The notes beneath the pieces are model-generated. The model did not search any database and had not been told where the DNA came from. It worked only from the letters and a program-made list of their open reading frames with translations. The translations under genes and the position numbers were made by a program. A DNA stretch of 64,000 nt from Agarophyton chilense (Eukaryota; Rhodophyta; Florideophyceae; Gracilariales; Gracilariaceae), in contig JARGXX010000092.1 of NCBI GenBank assembly GCA_030374765.1, forward strand, positions 1,364,001-1,428,000, in the 5' to 3' direction. Shown here piece after piece: positions 1 to 10,893 of this stretch. Each line of letters opens with the position of its first letter. Position 1 is the first letter of the stretch.

Positions 1-863
1 CCTTCCTCAACTGCAATCACTGCCCCCTTCGCGTAGCCTAACCGAGCTGCGCGCGCCGCTGCCTCGCCGCAGCCCGACGTAATCGTCGTCGTAGTCGTAG
101 TCGTAGTCGTAGTCGTAGCCCGAGAAATACTCACCATGCCAGTACTGTCCGCACGCCTTGGGTAGGCATATCGTGCGCCTCCGTCGCGCACACAACACCT
201 GCCCCGCTTTCCCGCCCGCCGCCCGCCGCGGACGCGCGCCTCCGTCGCAGTCGCCCGCCGCCGCGGCTGCGCGCGTTCGCGACGCGGCGCGACGAGGCAT
301 GGCCAATCGCGCCTCAGCATAACGCCGATACTCTCGCACGTGGCGCTGCAACGCGCCGTTTGCAGCGACCAAATCGAACCGGCGGAGAGTGACTTGGTCA
401 GGGGGTTGTGAAAAAGCACCCGTGTTCGTGCCCCTCGTGGCCTTCACGGGCCGTCTATCGCCCCTACATTGTTTCTACACGACTCGCTTCCTCTCGCCTT
501 CATCCCCATCTGGCTACATGCGCTGTACATGCTTCCTGCTGTAGAACATATGTGTAAAAAACCCTTCGTAACTTGGATGCTCCAGCGCGCCTTTCCAGCC
601 CAAAACCCCCCTCGTCGTAGATCATCGCCCTCTTCGTTGTATCAAAACCTCTGTAAGCCATTCGCTTTTCTAATTTACTATAAATTCTAACAATGCTGTA
701 AGCCTACACGCCGAAAGCGCCGTCGACGGCGACACCCACCGCGCGTCGCACTTTGCCATCGTCGCCAACGAGGCCGCCGGTGACTATTGCTTCATCGTCA
801 CCTCATCCAACCTCCTCAGCGCAGACCGAAAGCCTCCCTCGATCCCCGTTCGCGCAACCTGCC
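1..863. other. left edge and RPL4 upstream region
   Basis: GC-rich at 1-450, with a short (GTAGTC)n run near 85-118. A leftward frame is open at 7-447 but begins with GTG, is Arg/Ala-rich and resembles no family I know. On the minus strand a strong donor-like GTGAGT starts at 134, right after an ATG (138-136), so a first exon of a gene lying to the left is possible but not shown. No gene is supported here. Confidence 0.5.
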
Positions 864-1958
864 ATGGCCACCACCGCCGCCGCGCGCCCAGTCGTCTCCG
901 TCCTCAGCGCGGAGACGGGGCAACCCTCACGTTCCGTCCCCATGCCCACCGTCTTCTCCGCCCCGATCCGCAACGACATCGTGCAGTTCGTCCACACCAA
1001 CATGCGAAAGAACAGTCGTCAACCCTACGCCGTCAACAGAATGTCCGGGATGCAGTCCTCCGCCGCCTCTTGGGGCACGGGTCGCGCCGTCTCCCGAATC
1101 CCGCGTGTGCCGGGCGGCGGTACCCACCGCTCCGGTCAGGGCGCCTTCGGCAACATGTGTCGTGGTGGTCGCATGTTCGCCCCCACAAAGATCTGGCGAA
1201 AGTGGCATCGAAAGGTCCCGCTCAACCAGAAGCGTTACGCTACTGCTTCGGCTCTTGCCGCATCCGCACTGCCTGCGCTCGTCATGGCCCGCGGACATGA
1301 GATTGATGACGTTCCCGAGGTTCCTCTTGTCGTCGACACCTCCGTCGAGGGCTTTACTAAGACCGCCAAGGCCGTCACCCTGCTCAAGTCGCTTGGCGCT
1401 TATGACGATGTCGAGCGCGTCATGGAGACCAAGAACCTGCGTGCCGGAAAGGGTAAGATGCGTAATCGTCGCTACAAGCAGCGCCGTGGCCCGCTTGTTG
1501 TCTATGATTCTGATGACGGCATCGTCAGAGCCTTCCGCAACCTTCCGGGCGTCGATCTGTGCAATGTCGCCCGCCTCAACCTTCTGCAGCTCGCCCCTGG
1601 TGGCCACGTTGGCCGCTTCATCATCTGGACTGAAGGCGCTGTCGCCAAGCTCGATCACATCTACGGCACCGGAGAGAGCGGTACCTCGGCGAAGAAGAGC
1701 TACATGCTTCCGAAGAATATCATCTCCAACTCTGACGTTGCCCGCATCATCAACTCCGATGAGATCCAATCCGTTGTCAGACCTATTGCTGAACGAAAGA
1801 TGCACATTCAACGCAAGAAGAATCCGCTTCGCAACAAGGAAATGCTTTTCAAGCTCAACCCGCACGCCCGCATCCGAAAGAAGGATCAGAAGCTCGAGAA
1901 GACTCCCTACGACAAGTCGCTCGGCGTCAAGTTCTACGAGAAAATGATGGCCGACTAA
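864..1958 (+). CDS. RPL4: 60S ribosomal protein L4 (uL4)
   Basis: Cytosolic large-subunit ribosomal protein of 364 residues, close to the usual eukaryotic length. It binds 25S/28S rRNA and its long internal loop lines the peptide exit tunnel. The sequence shows the family signature: an N-terminal [11 protein letters not shown] stretch, the glycine/arginine-rich loop around [40 protein letters not shown], and the [20 protein letters not shown] block. The C-terminus is basic. The frame is open 37 codons further upstream (from 753), but the ATG at 864 sits in a strong context (gccATGg) and matches the family N-terminus. No intron is needed. It converges on DNA2, with a 516-bp gap. Confidence 0.97.
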   Translation: MATTAAARPVVSVLSAETGQPSRSVPMPTVFSAPIRNDIVQFVHTNMRKNSRQPYAVNRMSGMQSSAASWGTGRAVSRIPRVPGGGTHRSGQGAFGNMCRGGRMFAPTKIWRKWHRKVPLNQKRYATASALAASALPALVMARGHEIDDVPEVPLVVDTSVEGFTKTAKAVTLLKSLGAYDDVERVMETKNLRAGKGKMRNRRYKQRRGPLVVYDSDDGIVRAFRNLPGVDLCNVARLNLLQLAPGGHVGRFIIWTEGAVAKLDHIYGTGESGTSAKKSYMLPKNIISNSDVARIINSDEIQSVVRPIAERKMHIQRKKNPLRNKEMLFKLNPHARIRKKDQKLEKTPYDKSLGVKFYEKMMAD

Positions 1959-2474
1959 TGCTTGCGCCACAATCCGTTCCTGTAGAAAAAGGCCCCATCC
2001 CCAACACCATTATGTCTTGCGCAGTGCTACAGTGTTTGTGCTGGCCTTTTTCCGCCTCGTGGTTTTGAGGCTCTTTTTTTGTGCACGTTCACTTACAATC
2101 ATAAAGCATTTGTCTCAAGTCATCATTTACACACATTTTTCTATCCCGTAGTCTGTTTTCCACAAACTGCGTCTTGCCGGAAGTGCAAGATCACAGAGCG
2201 CCATTCTTGTGTTCTACCAGCGAGCGACACTCCCAAGAATGAAGCTTTTTTACTTGGCCACAACTCACACGAGTCCGGAGCGAGAGGAAAATATTTTCTT
2301 CAACTTTGATTTCCGGACGTGTATGTATAAAAGAAGTTTCAGTTAGTAGATCGTCTTCCCAACCTTCCAACAACTCCCCCAGCCATCCCCATCCCCATCC
2401 CCATCCCCATCCCCATACTCATCCCCGTACCCATTCCTCTGCGAGAAAACCTAAAGAATGCTTAAATGCTGCTC
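1959..2474. other. intergenic 3' region between RPL4 and DNA2
   Basis: Convergent spacer holding both 3' ends. It contains a CCCCAT hexamer run (see repeat). No gene seen. Confidence 0.6.
2383..2430. repeat. CCCCAT hexanucleotide microsatellite
   Basis: About five near-perfect CCCCAT units followed by degenerate copies (ccccatactcatccccgta). It lies about 50 bp past the DNA2 stop on that gene's 3' side. It is too short and too internal to be a telomere. Confidence 0.8.
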
Positions 2475-5400
2475 TTATTGAAGCAGGGTGTTTTCCAAGT
2501 GCTCATGCATTTCAGGAATCGCGGACACCGAGTAAACCGAGTTTCGGTTACGCAACCAGCAAATCATCTTTTCGAGAAAGAAGCTGCCCTTTGCCAAGGT
2601 TTCGGCTGACCCGATGAGGATCAGTTTTTCTTTGGCTCTTGTGATCGCCACGTTGATTCGGCGCCAATCGTGGAGCAGCGGCCCGATTGGGTTCTTCTTT
2701 CCACGTACAAAAGAGACCAAGATACACCTGTTGTCCTTCCCTTGATACTGATCTACGGTAAACACCTGACATGAGCCACTTGTATGGTCGTTGGAATTGA
2801 CCAGTTCGGATAAACGATCCCGCAAAAGGTGCACTTGAGCTCGAAATGGAGAAAGAACAGTGATGTCCTTTGGAGGCACTCCTCCTTCTACTAAGACACG
2901 CACTGACTCCAGCACAATGGAAGCCTCGATTTCGTTGTCTCTCTGTGCCTTATCACCGCTTCTTTTTCGGTGTTTATTGGTTGACTCAGGAGCACGCGTG
3001 GTTTCTGACAGCGTTGCGGGGACCCCTTCTTCTATCTTCCCAGTATCCAAGAATACAACTTTATCTAAAGAATTCCGAACCGCCTCGAGCCACGGGTGCA
3101 TTTTCCGGATGCTGCCCTTCGGGATATCAAGGGCCTGGGACTCTACAGTTTTCGTGCCACAACGAAGGCTTCCACAGTACACAAGCTCGTTGCTCAGATC
3201 CATAATATCTCCAGCCATACGGTATTGCATTGACAGACTTACCATTGCTTCGGGGTGCCTGATGCACAACCTTCTGAACAGCGACTCGTTTTCTTCTACT
3301 CTTTGAGATTTCTCAACGTCACGTAAAGAGACTTCTTTTCCACTGCATGATTCTCGTTTCACCCTTGCCTTTCGACTGGCAGAGTGCCCAGTTCTTCCTG
3401 AGCTTCTCAAGAGTGGGGGTAATTGATAGTGATCACCGACGAGAATAAACGCGCTTCGCGCAAATTGCAGCGGACCAATGCATATGGGCTGCAATATCTG
3501 GGATGCTTCATCAACGACTACCAAATCAAACTCGGTTCTTCTCGCCAATACAGCGTGGTTGATCCCCAAGCACGTTGTTGCGATTACTCTTGGTGCGTCA
3601 AGGTCTTTTTCAAGTTGTTCTGTTCCAATTCTAGGGCGACAAAACTTGGATACGTGATTCTCACGAACTCGGGCATCGATAACATCCAAATTTCGACCCA
3701 ACCTTATAAAATCATTGAAGCCATGCTCCATGAGTTTTGTCAACAAGTTGTCAACCGCTGTGTTTGTATGGGAGCAGAGCAACACGGACTTCCCCTGAGA
3801 AGCATGCGCCAAAACAATTGTCGCTAGTGTAGTAGTTTTTCCTGTGCCCGGCATTCCAAGAATAAGCAGGTAGTCATTCGCTCGCAATGACATTTCAACC
3901 GCTGCTTTTTGATCTGCGTTCAGAGCATGCATAAGTTCAGATGATGCCAAGCCACTTTTTCGTTCAGCTTCTTCTCTGGAGAGGAAAATTGGTTCCCTCC
4001 CGTCCACGATAAGTTCTCGCAATCTGCTCGTGATTGCATTATCCTTGTCGCAAAAAAGATTCTCAATTGTCCTCTTAGGGGTGTTATGTGAGGAAGATAT
4101 ATCCTCTCGGTCAATCCTCCACAACACTTTTGACAGAGCCAATCCTTGGTGCGAGACCCAAGCACTGAGACTGCGACCAACAGTGACGGAAACAGTGCTC
4201 GTATCTAAATGAACTATGAACCCCTGCGTTAGCCCACATTGCCATGTGTGAGAGGACAGCTTCTGACGAGAAAATCCAAATTTGTCCGAGCTTACATGTT
4301 CCGCAGATATAACGACGTAGTCTCCTTTCGCCAATCCTGCCTTTGTTAGATCCGGCTGAATTTTTGCAGCCGCATGGCGAACAAAAACAGCCTGCATTGT
4401 CGTACCGGGAACCAAAAGCTGATGAGGAGATAGGAAGGACGAAGATTCTGTGGGTTGTAACGCGAGGCTCGAGAGACAACGTCCCTCTTCCTCTCGTTTG
4501 TGACTTTCCAATGTCCATACTTCTTTCGAGAAACGACCGGCGCTCATTTCCTCTTCAGCCAACAGAGACCTCCAAAACTTGTAGTACTCTTCGTGTTCGC
4601 GTGTTATATGTGATGTCTTTTCGTTGTACAACTCAATTCCGGGGCCCTCACTCAGATCCTGCTCAGAAAAACGCTCTAACAGTTTATACTGTGTCATGCA
4701 ACTCCCATTTGCGAAGCATTTAGAGCAGAAGTCAGGCCGGCCTTTTAAAAGTGAGGGGAGGGCGCTGTCCGACGCTTCAGTTCTCAAGAAAGAAGCTAAT
4801 CTGTTTCTCTGCATCATGAGACCAACAAATTCGCCTCTTACAGGGATAATTATTCGATTCTTATGCCCTCCTTGGATTGTCTTAGATTTCATTTTTGACT
4901 GCATTGGTTTAGAATCGTGATCGGCGTTTGGAGCACCAGCTTTAGATACAGCCCTTAATGCTTCTTGATATTGAATATAAGTGAGCAAGCTGTGTTTGAC
5001 AAATTGACTGTTCCGATCAGACATGAGCAGCGTATATAACGCTGTCTGGGCACTGTGAGAGATAGCTGAGTACCCCAGCGAGTTTCCAGTCTTTAACTCA
5101 AACACACCCACACCGGTATCGACACCATCAATTCGAAACAAAACAGATGCATCGATTTTGCCTTTCAAACCCAGAATTGGTGACCAAATCAGCTCTTCGA
5201 TATCATGGATCTCCTTGACAATAACGTTGTGAGAGGATTTTCCATCCTGGACTAAACCACCCGATGTCTTCGTGTAGTTTCCAGAACCCATGAAAACCTT
5301 ATACCACTCAATGATGTTGGGAATGACTTTATGAAGTACACGACGAGCATTCTGATCAAGGACTTCAGCCGCATAAAGGGATTCGTAATTGCGATCTAAA

Positions 5401-5960
5401 ACATCTTCAACGGCCTCAAAGAACGACAGTGTATCCACTCCACCGGTTTGAGACACACATTCCGCTGACGTATAGTCTCGCGTACTTGAGTCGCTTGCGA
5501 GAATGAATTGAAACATATCGTGAATGAGATTTCCAAATACGGCCGCTTCACTCGCCACCACCGAGTCCTGTGGCATGCCAGATGGGGATCGATGGGATAT
5601 GACAGCCTTGCGCAAACAGAAAAATGAATCAGCAACTGATGTGGCCGAAACGAGAGTGTCTGGATGATGCACAAAGAAATGAAGTTCATTAGTGACAAGA
5701 ACCGGATTCGTACTCTGATACACGTCTGTGTCCCAAGTCTGAAATGTCCCATCAGGATGAGTCAGAATTATCCGCACAACATCTCCTTGCTTTACATCGC
5801 TGCTCATCCAATCTTCGCACAGAGCAATGGTCAACTGTCGGCCATGGGCGAGATCAACGGTTCGCAAAATCTTCACATCTGGATTGAGAGTCACTTCTAA
5901 GATTAACAAGCGACCTGAGCTTGCCTCCGTTGGTCCGACCCGAACTTTGGACGAATTCAT
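2475..5960 (-). CDS. DNA2: DNA2-like replication helicase/nuclease
   Basis: 1161-residue homologue of DNA2, the nuclease-helicase that trims long flaps on Okazaki fragments and resects double-strand breaks in nucleus and mitochondria. The N-terminal third carries the RecB-type nuclease: a conserved Cys near 117 (CLRKAV), the catalytic FELKTG block near 290, and the Fe-S cysteines in CSKCFANGSC near 410-420. The C-terminal half is a superfamily 1 helicase: Walker A GMPGTGKTTT near 700, VVDEASQI, LVGDHYQLPPL, QYRM, DQYQGKDNRCILVSF near 1071 and NVAITRAKEKLILIGS. Length fits the family (human about 1060). A single exon starting at ATG 5960 is enough, though the N-terminus before the nuclease is short. 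It diverges from the SDR gene at 7298. Confidence 0.95.
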   Translation of the reverse strand: MNSSKVRVGPTEASSGRLLILEVTLNPDVKILRTVDLAHGRQLTIALCEDWMSSDVKQGDVVRIILTHPDGTFQTWDTDVYQSTNPVLVTNELHFFVHHPDTLVSATSVADSFFCLRKAVISHRSPSGMPQDSVVASEAAVFGNLIHDMFQFILASDSSTRDYTSAECVSQTGGVDTLSFFEAVEDVLDRNYESLYAAEVLDQNARRVLHKVIPNIIEWYKVFMGSGNYTKTSGGLVQDGKSSHNVIVKEIHDIEELIWSPILGLKGKIDASVLFRIDGVDTGVGVFELKTGNSLGYSAISHSAQTALYTLLMSDRNSQFVKHSLLTYIQYQEALRAVSKAGAPNADHDSKPMQSKMKSKTIQGGHKNRIIIPVRGEFVGLMMQRNRLASFLRTEASDSALPSLLKGRPDFCSKCFANGSCMTQYKLLERFSEQDLSEGPGIELYNEKTSHITREHEEYYKFWRSLLAEEEMSAGRFSKEVWTLESHKREEEGRCLSSLALQPTESSSFLSPHQLLVPGTTMQAVFVRHAAAKIQPDLTKAGLAKGDYVVISAEHVSSDKFGFSRQKLSSHTWQCGLTQGFIVHLDTSTVSVTVGRSLSAWVSHQGLALSKVLWRIDREDISSSHNTPKRTIENLFCDKDNAITSRLRELIVDGREPIFLSREEAERKSGLASSELMHALNADQKAAVEMSLRANDYLLILGMPGTGKTTTLATIVLAHASQGKSVLLCSHTNTAVDNLLTKLMEHGFNDFIRLGRNLDVIDARVRENHVSKFCRPRIGTEQLEKDLDAPRVIATTCLGINHAVLARRTEFDLVVVDEASQILQPICIGPLQFARSAFILVGDHYQLPPLLRSSGRTGHSASRKARVKRESCSGKEVSLRDVEKSQRVEENESLFRRLCIRHPEAMVSLSMQYRMAGDIMDLSNELVYCGSLRCGTKTVESQALDIPKGSIRKMHPWLEAVRNSLDKVVFLDTGKIEEGVPATLSETTRAPESTNKHRKRSGDKAQRDNEIEASIVLESVRVLVEGGVPPKDITVLSPFRAQVHLLRDRLSELVNSNDHTSGSCQVFTVDQYQGKDNRCILVSFVRGKKNPIGPLLHDWRRINVAITRAKEKLILIGSAETLAKGSFFLEKMICWLRNRNSVYSVSAIPEMHEHLENTLLQ

Positions 5961-7297
5961 AGCGGACGTCCGGATGTGCGCGCCCTCCCAGCTTTAGAAA
6001 CCTCTTGCGAAATTTTAGCAACTGCGAAGGGAACACATTCCTCTTCCAGAACACCGCTTTTATGATACTTGTCTTCAAAATGTTTGGTCTGCCTGCAATA
6101 GCGCCACCAAGTCCATCAAACCATTTCACTAGCGACAAAAGACGGATTCGGCCAATATCACGAATATAATGCGCCAGTGAGTGTTATCATCCACAGCGGA
6201 GAACGTTGAGAAGACCGTAAGAAGGTTGGTGAAAAGACGTCACGGCGCCCGCGAGGCTAAAACTAAACTGCCAGCCCCAGAGGTATCGCTCAAAAATACG
6301 AGAACAACGTTCATTTCTTCGCCGCATGATGCAGGCTACTGCGCGCCATCCCTCACGCACACATGGCACCGTCCTTGCACGATCTGAGGCAGGTTCTTGC
6401 TGCTCTGAACTCTGCAGACAAGCCTTGATTCTGTCTTGTCCAGAAACCACTAATTGCAATTTGAGAAGCCCAGAGTCTTTCGTCCACACACATTCTCTGT
6501 TGGTAAACCCAGGAGAGAAAGGAACTGAACATCGAGATGGTGAAATCTAGCTGCGATTTGTATTTCGGAATAACATGCGTTGGGGTAGCGGGCTAGCAAT
6601 TGCTAGCAATTGCAAACCCTTTATCATTTGTGTCAAAATTATAGCAAACAAATGTTCTCTACAACTGCAGTTGTTGCTGACAGAAACCATGAACCCTCTC
6701 CGCCTTACTTAACAGCGTCGAGTAGGATGTTGTAGTCCATGCAAGAATACCTGGTATTTCTTTAAGACAAGTTTCGTTCGTTAATATCTCACAGAGCATG
6801 AGGATAGATATTATTCTTACTAACCGAGCTTCGGAGCAGTTACATAGATTGTTTTGACCTCCGTCTTTTCCCCAACTACTGTTGAGCTCTCCCTAAAGTT
6901 CTGGCTTTGGATCAACTATATGGCCCACAACTGCTGTCATTAGATGGTAGCTGAATGCTGCGAGGGTAAATGACTTCAAAAATTTGGAAACTTCTGCATC
7001 ACTTGAGTCAACGGATGGGCATTCCTGGCAAAAATTTGGGGAAGCCCTCTTTATCTCGATTTCCGGTGCCATATGTCCGATTTCTACCACTCTCGAGATT
7101 CCTCGCATTTCCTTGGGCAGGGCTGTTGTCTGCGACAACTTTCGTGAGACAGCATTGGGAAAAGGAAAAATACAGAGCGAGGAAATCTCATCGAGCTGCA
7201 GTGTAGGATATGTGTTTTGTTTCGACTTAACCTCAGTATCACGTCTTTTCGGGCTCTTTGAGTTATCATATCGTCACGGGCTATCTAGCTAGTGGAA
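5961..7297. other. intergenic region, DNA2 / SDR1 divergent promoter
   Basis: 1.3 kb without a supported gene. Short open frames occur but none starts with ATG and looks like a protein. A tandem GCTAGCAATT doublet lies at 6592-6613. Confidence 0.6.
6592..6613. repeat. tandem GCTAGCAATT x2 plus GC
   Basis: Two perfect 10-bp units followed by the start of a third. They create the palindromes GCAATTGC and GCTAGC. It lies about 630 bp upstream of DNA2 and 690 bp upstream of SDR1. Confidence 0.7.
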
Positions 7298-8317
7298 ATG
7301 AAGTCTGGGAAGCCAATCGTTGTCACCGGAGCTACTTCCTTCATCGGTTCACATGTGGTGGCCATGCTCTTATCCAGAGGTTATCTTGTCCGTGGTACGA
7401 CACGAGACATTTTGTCGTCGAGAGTTGAAGCTCTTAATTTACTTCCAAATAGCCACAATTTGACCATCGTCGAAGCTGACATGCTCAAGCCGGAAACATT
7501 TCTTGCCTTCCTGAACAATTCTCAGGGTTTAATCCATCTTGCGGTGCCTGTGTTGATTGGGCCGGATGGGAACAAGCCATTCAAAACGGAAGAGGAGGGG
7601 ATAGAGAAGCAAATTAAGCCCGCAGTAGAGGGAACTCGTTTACTCTTTCAGGCTGCCGCTGAAGCCGGTGTCAAACGAATCGTGCTCACTTCTTCCGCGA
7701 TTGCAATGAGCTTACAACCGAATCAGCCGGCCATTTTAGATGAGACATGCTGGAGCGATGAAGACTATGCTAGAAAATTTATGATGGATACCACGGAAGG
7801 TGTGTATGGGTTGTCCAAACTCCTGCAAGAAAAAATGGCATGGGAACTCGCGGAAAAGCTTGGAATCAATCTCATAGTCATCAATCCAGGATTCACATTC
7901 GGCCCCGTACTGCTACCGACTTCCTGCGACTCTCTGGATGTAGTTGCGAACCTGGCGAAAGGTCGAGGTCTATTTGACTGTCCCTGCAAAGAAGGAATGC
8001 TACCGAACAGACTACTCCGCTTTGTTGACGTTCGCGAGGTCGCCGAAGCTCACGTTCTTGCACTCGAGCGTGAAGATGCTGAAGGTCGATACTTGATGAT
8101 CTCGTTTTACAAGCATTGTGAAGATATTTACAGAGTTCTTCGGGAACATCAGGCCTTCCAGAAATTTCCCAGAAGAGAAGTAGACCAATCGCAGACGCTA
8201 AATACACCTCCACCTTTCGACAACAGTAAAGTGAGGAGACTGGGTGTAAAGGAGATTCCATGGGAGGAAACCATACGATCTACAGCGCAGTCTTTGGCGT
8301 CAACAAGCAGAATATGA
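7298..8317 (+). CDS. extended SDR, dihydroflavonol-4-reductase-like (copy 1)
   Basis: 339-residue NAD(P)-dependent extended short-chain dehydrogenase of the dihydroflavonol reductase / 3-beta-HSD type. The N-terminal Rossmann motif is TGATSFIGSHV (residues 10-20), with an Arg-rich NADP-type stretch near 32-37. The active-site set is TSS near 131-133 and the YxxxK pair Y170/K174 (YGLSKLLQEK). NPGFTFGP and FVDVREVAEAHVLALE are typical of the family. The substrate cannot be read from the sequence; an alcohol/aldehyde or phenolic ketone is as likely as a flavonoid. A GTG lies two codons upstream, but ATG 7298 is taken. A paralogue in the same orientation lies at 9826. Confidence 0.9.
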   Translation: MKSGKPIVVTGATSFIGSHVVAMLLSRGYLVRGTTRDILSSRVEALNLLPNSHNLTIVEADMLKPETFLAFLNNSQGLIHLAVPVLIGPDGNKPFKTEEEGIEKQIKPAVEGTRLLFQAAAEAGVKRIVLTSSAIAMSLQPNQPAILDETCWSDEDYARKFMMDTTEGVYGLSKLLQEKMAWELAEKLGINLIVINPGFTFGPVLLPTSCDSLDVVANLAKGRGLFDCPCKEGMLPNRLLRFVDVREVAEAHVLALEREDAEGRYLMISFYKHCEDIYRVLREHQAFQKFPRREVDQSQTLNTPPPFDNSKVRRLGVKEIPWEETIRSTAQSLASTSRI

Positions 8318-9825
8318 CAACATGGGAGTTTTCTAAATTCGGTCACCCTCACTGCTCGCACCCCTAGCTAGCTAGAGTATCTGCGAGGGACTTCCCTCAC
8401 ACTCATACTAGTCGCTAAAACCATCATTTTATACATCATAATCCACGAGACGCACTCTTCGTGTATCCTTTTTAAGAGCGATGTGCTTTTCGTATTATCT
8501 TCTCTCGCGCTTCTTTATTCACACCCATATTGTCCATCAACAAAGGGCACACAACGTCACGACTCTGCAAGTTCCATGTCATGTCGCTAGCTAGAGGTAC
8601 CATTTCGACATCCATCTATCTTACCCTCACATCTCCGGCGAGATCAGAAAAAATGCGCCGGATCAAACCAAATCAACGTCTTTCGACTTTCACAGTGAAG
8701 TAAACTGGAATTACCTATAAACTCCTGGGTTTTTTTTTTCTTCGTTGATGCCCACTTTCTTCATTCATTATCACAAGATGCTGCTCCAGAGTATGAAAAA
8801 CAAAATCACAGCTTCTATGCTAGTATTTCGTTACTCTTTTTTTGTCTTTCGTGTAGATTTGGTTCCCATAGTTTCGACAATATTAAAGCAGTAACCGTGG
8901 TTGAGCTTAACTTGGTCTGTATGAACGAGTGGAGATGGTTTCGTTTCGAAAAAGTTTGTCAGAAATATTGTAATCTGATTGCAATGTGGGTAAAGAGAAG
9001 AGTGTCTCGTTTCAATATTGGGATTGTAATATCTACGATGCGATCGATTTGAACCCTCTTCCTCTATCTGTGGTGAACAAAGTAGGCAACTATTTATCCG
9101 TTGAAGACCGCAATGAAGAAGAAGAAGCCTCTTTCCCGAACAATCTTTTTTTTAGACTTTTTAATACTCTGTTCTTCTTCTTACGAAAATCTGTTTCTGA
9201 GAGTATCTTCTGTGAGGTGTCGTTTAACGATAGAGAGAGCCTAGATTTAGAAAATAACGCTTTATTCGAAGGATTGAGAATGAGTTGACAAGTACAACTC
9301 AACACTGCGTGATGCTTGCACGGATAAAAGTTGTGGAAAGGCGTTCCGTCAACTGTTTGTCGGATTTATAGGAACAGGCACACAACAGGAAGATAAAGAG
9401 CATGTGTGCGTACTCTCATCACATTCCAATAGGAAGCTTTCTTCTCAAGCACACCTGTTAGACAACTCCATACCAATACTTTATCAGACCAATTCAGATG
9501 AAAGATTTCATTGGAAGAAATCGCTTTAGAAATCATATGATTTGAAGAAAGAGTGAGACAGTAACTACTTCCAAAGCTAGATGCAACTATTACCAAGTGA
9601 AGGTCGTACAGATTAAGAAGAAATAAGGGTGACGGGGAAGGCCGGCGCAATTGCTAAAGCGGCAAATAGGGCATGTCTTATTCATGGTGAAATCGGCGAT
9701 GCTGCTATTTGGACCACCGTGCACATCATGAAAATACTTATCACGCCCATGAATGTGAAAGGGCTTGGCAGCTTACTATCTTGACTCGAAAGATCCTCTT
9801 CTGCAGTTATTGACCGGGATCTTGC
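8318..9825. other. spacer between the two SDR paralogues
   Basis: 1.5 kb, AT-richer than the genes, with GCTAGCTAG-type motifs near 8366 and 8585. No convincing coding region. Frames at 8986-9288 and 9366-9650 are low-complexity and unlike known proteins. Confidence 0.55.
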
Positions 9826-10893
9826 ATGGAACGCTCAACGATGAAAACGGTTCTCGTTACTGGCGCATCGTCATTCGTCGGTTCACATGTGATAGCTGCT
9901 CTTCTCGCTCGCAGCTTTGTCGTGCGCGGTACGGAGACCTCGTTCCCAAATCACATTCACAGAGCGCTCAAGTCCTTTCCTCGGTCTGAAAACCTTTCCC
10001 TCGATCGCCTCGACCTCAGGAAGCCAGCATCTTTTCCTCATATATTATCCGGGTGTCATGCTCTCATTCATGTTGCAACGCCTGTGCTTCTAACTTTGGA
10101 TGGTGGTCTGCCATTCAAGAATGAAAATGAAGCTATCCAGTACCAAGTCAAGCCGGCCGTGGAAGGTACCGAAGCGCTGTTAACTGCGGCCGCCAAAGCC
10201 GGAGTGAAGAAAGTCGTGTTAACTTCATCTACAGCCTCGATGCTTGCCCAGCGATCACTGCCTGCCTTGTTGGATGAAAATTGTTGGAGTGATGAAGGAT
10301 TTTGTAAAGAGACACTCATGAAACATTCTTATGGGGCATACCGACTCGCGAAAGTGCAGCAGGAGAAAGTATCTTGGAAAGTTGCCAAGGCGATGTCTCT
10401 TCAACTTGTTTGTATTCACCCCGGATACATTGTCGGACCTTCGCTGCTTCCTGCAGTCAACGGAAGTGTCGCAATGCTGCTTGAGCTACTCGAAGGCCGT
10501 GGTTGTGGTGTGGCACGGTGTAAACCTGGGATGATTCCGGACCAGTTTTGTGATTTGATTGATGTTCGTGAGGTGGCCGAGGCACACGTTCTAGCCTTGG
10601 AGCAAGAGCAAGCAGAGGGTCGGATTGTGGCATTGTCACAATCTCCACTTTATGTGGACATGTACAAGAAGCTTTGCGAACATGATACCTTCAAGCAATA
10701 TCCGGAACGCGCCTTGGACAGTACTGTACCAAGACGCAAGCAAGCATATGACAACAGCAAAATGAGAAGATTGGGGGTGAAGGAAATACCATGGGAAGAT
10801 ACTGTCCGAGAGAGTGCTATTTCATTGGCAACACATGGACATACTGTGAGAGGAATAGAAGTACTGGAAAAAACGGAAGAACGGAACGCATAG
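9826..10893 (+). CDS. extended SDR, dihydroflavonol-4-reductase-like (copy 2)
   Basis: 355-residue paralogue of the gene at 7298, with the same architecture: TGASSFVGSHV Rossmann motif (12-22), VLTSSTASM, YRLAK (Y172/K176), HPGYIVGPSLLPA and LIDVREVAEAHVLALE. The two share colinear blocks throughout (e.g. QIKPAVEGT vs QVKPAVEGT and the C-terminal RRLGVKEIPWE), so this is a local duplication that has diverged. Two in-frame ATGs lie close together (9826 and 9841); the second gives a protein starting MKTVLVTGASS, typical for the family. It has a longer C-terminal tail than copy 1. Cytosolic NAD(P)H-dependent reductase is the safest call. Confidence 0.9.
   Translation: MERSTMKTVLVTGASSFVGSHVIAALLARSFVVRGTETSFPNHIHRALKSFPRSENLSLDRLDLRKPASFPHILSGCHALIHVATPVLLTLDGGLPFKNENEAIQYQVKPAVEGTEALLTAAAKAGVKKVVLTSSTASMLAQRSLPALLDENCWSDEGFCKETLMKHSYGAYRLAKVQQEKVSWKVAKAMSLQLVCIHPGYIVGPSLLPAVNGSVAMLLELLEGRGCGVARCKPGMIPDQFCDLIDVREVAEAHVLALEQEQAEGRIVALSQSPLYVDMYKKLCEHDTFKQYPERALDSTVPRRKQAYDNSKMRRLGVKEIPWEDTVRESAISLATHGHTVRGIEVLEKTEERNA

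Noticed and set aside
7-447. 146-codon leftward frame with a (YD)n run
   Set aside because: Starts with GTG, is Arg/Ala/Gly-rich from GC-rich sequence, and its Tyr-Asp run is a short DNA repeat. No family resemblance.
927-1970. 347-codon frame antisense to RPL4
   Set aside because: Exact shadow of a conserved gene; arises from codon bias on the other strand.
2383-2430. CCCCAT run as telomeric repeat or CRISPR-like array
   Set aside because: Too short and between two housekeeping genes; a plain microsatellite.
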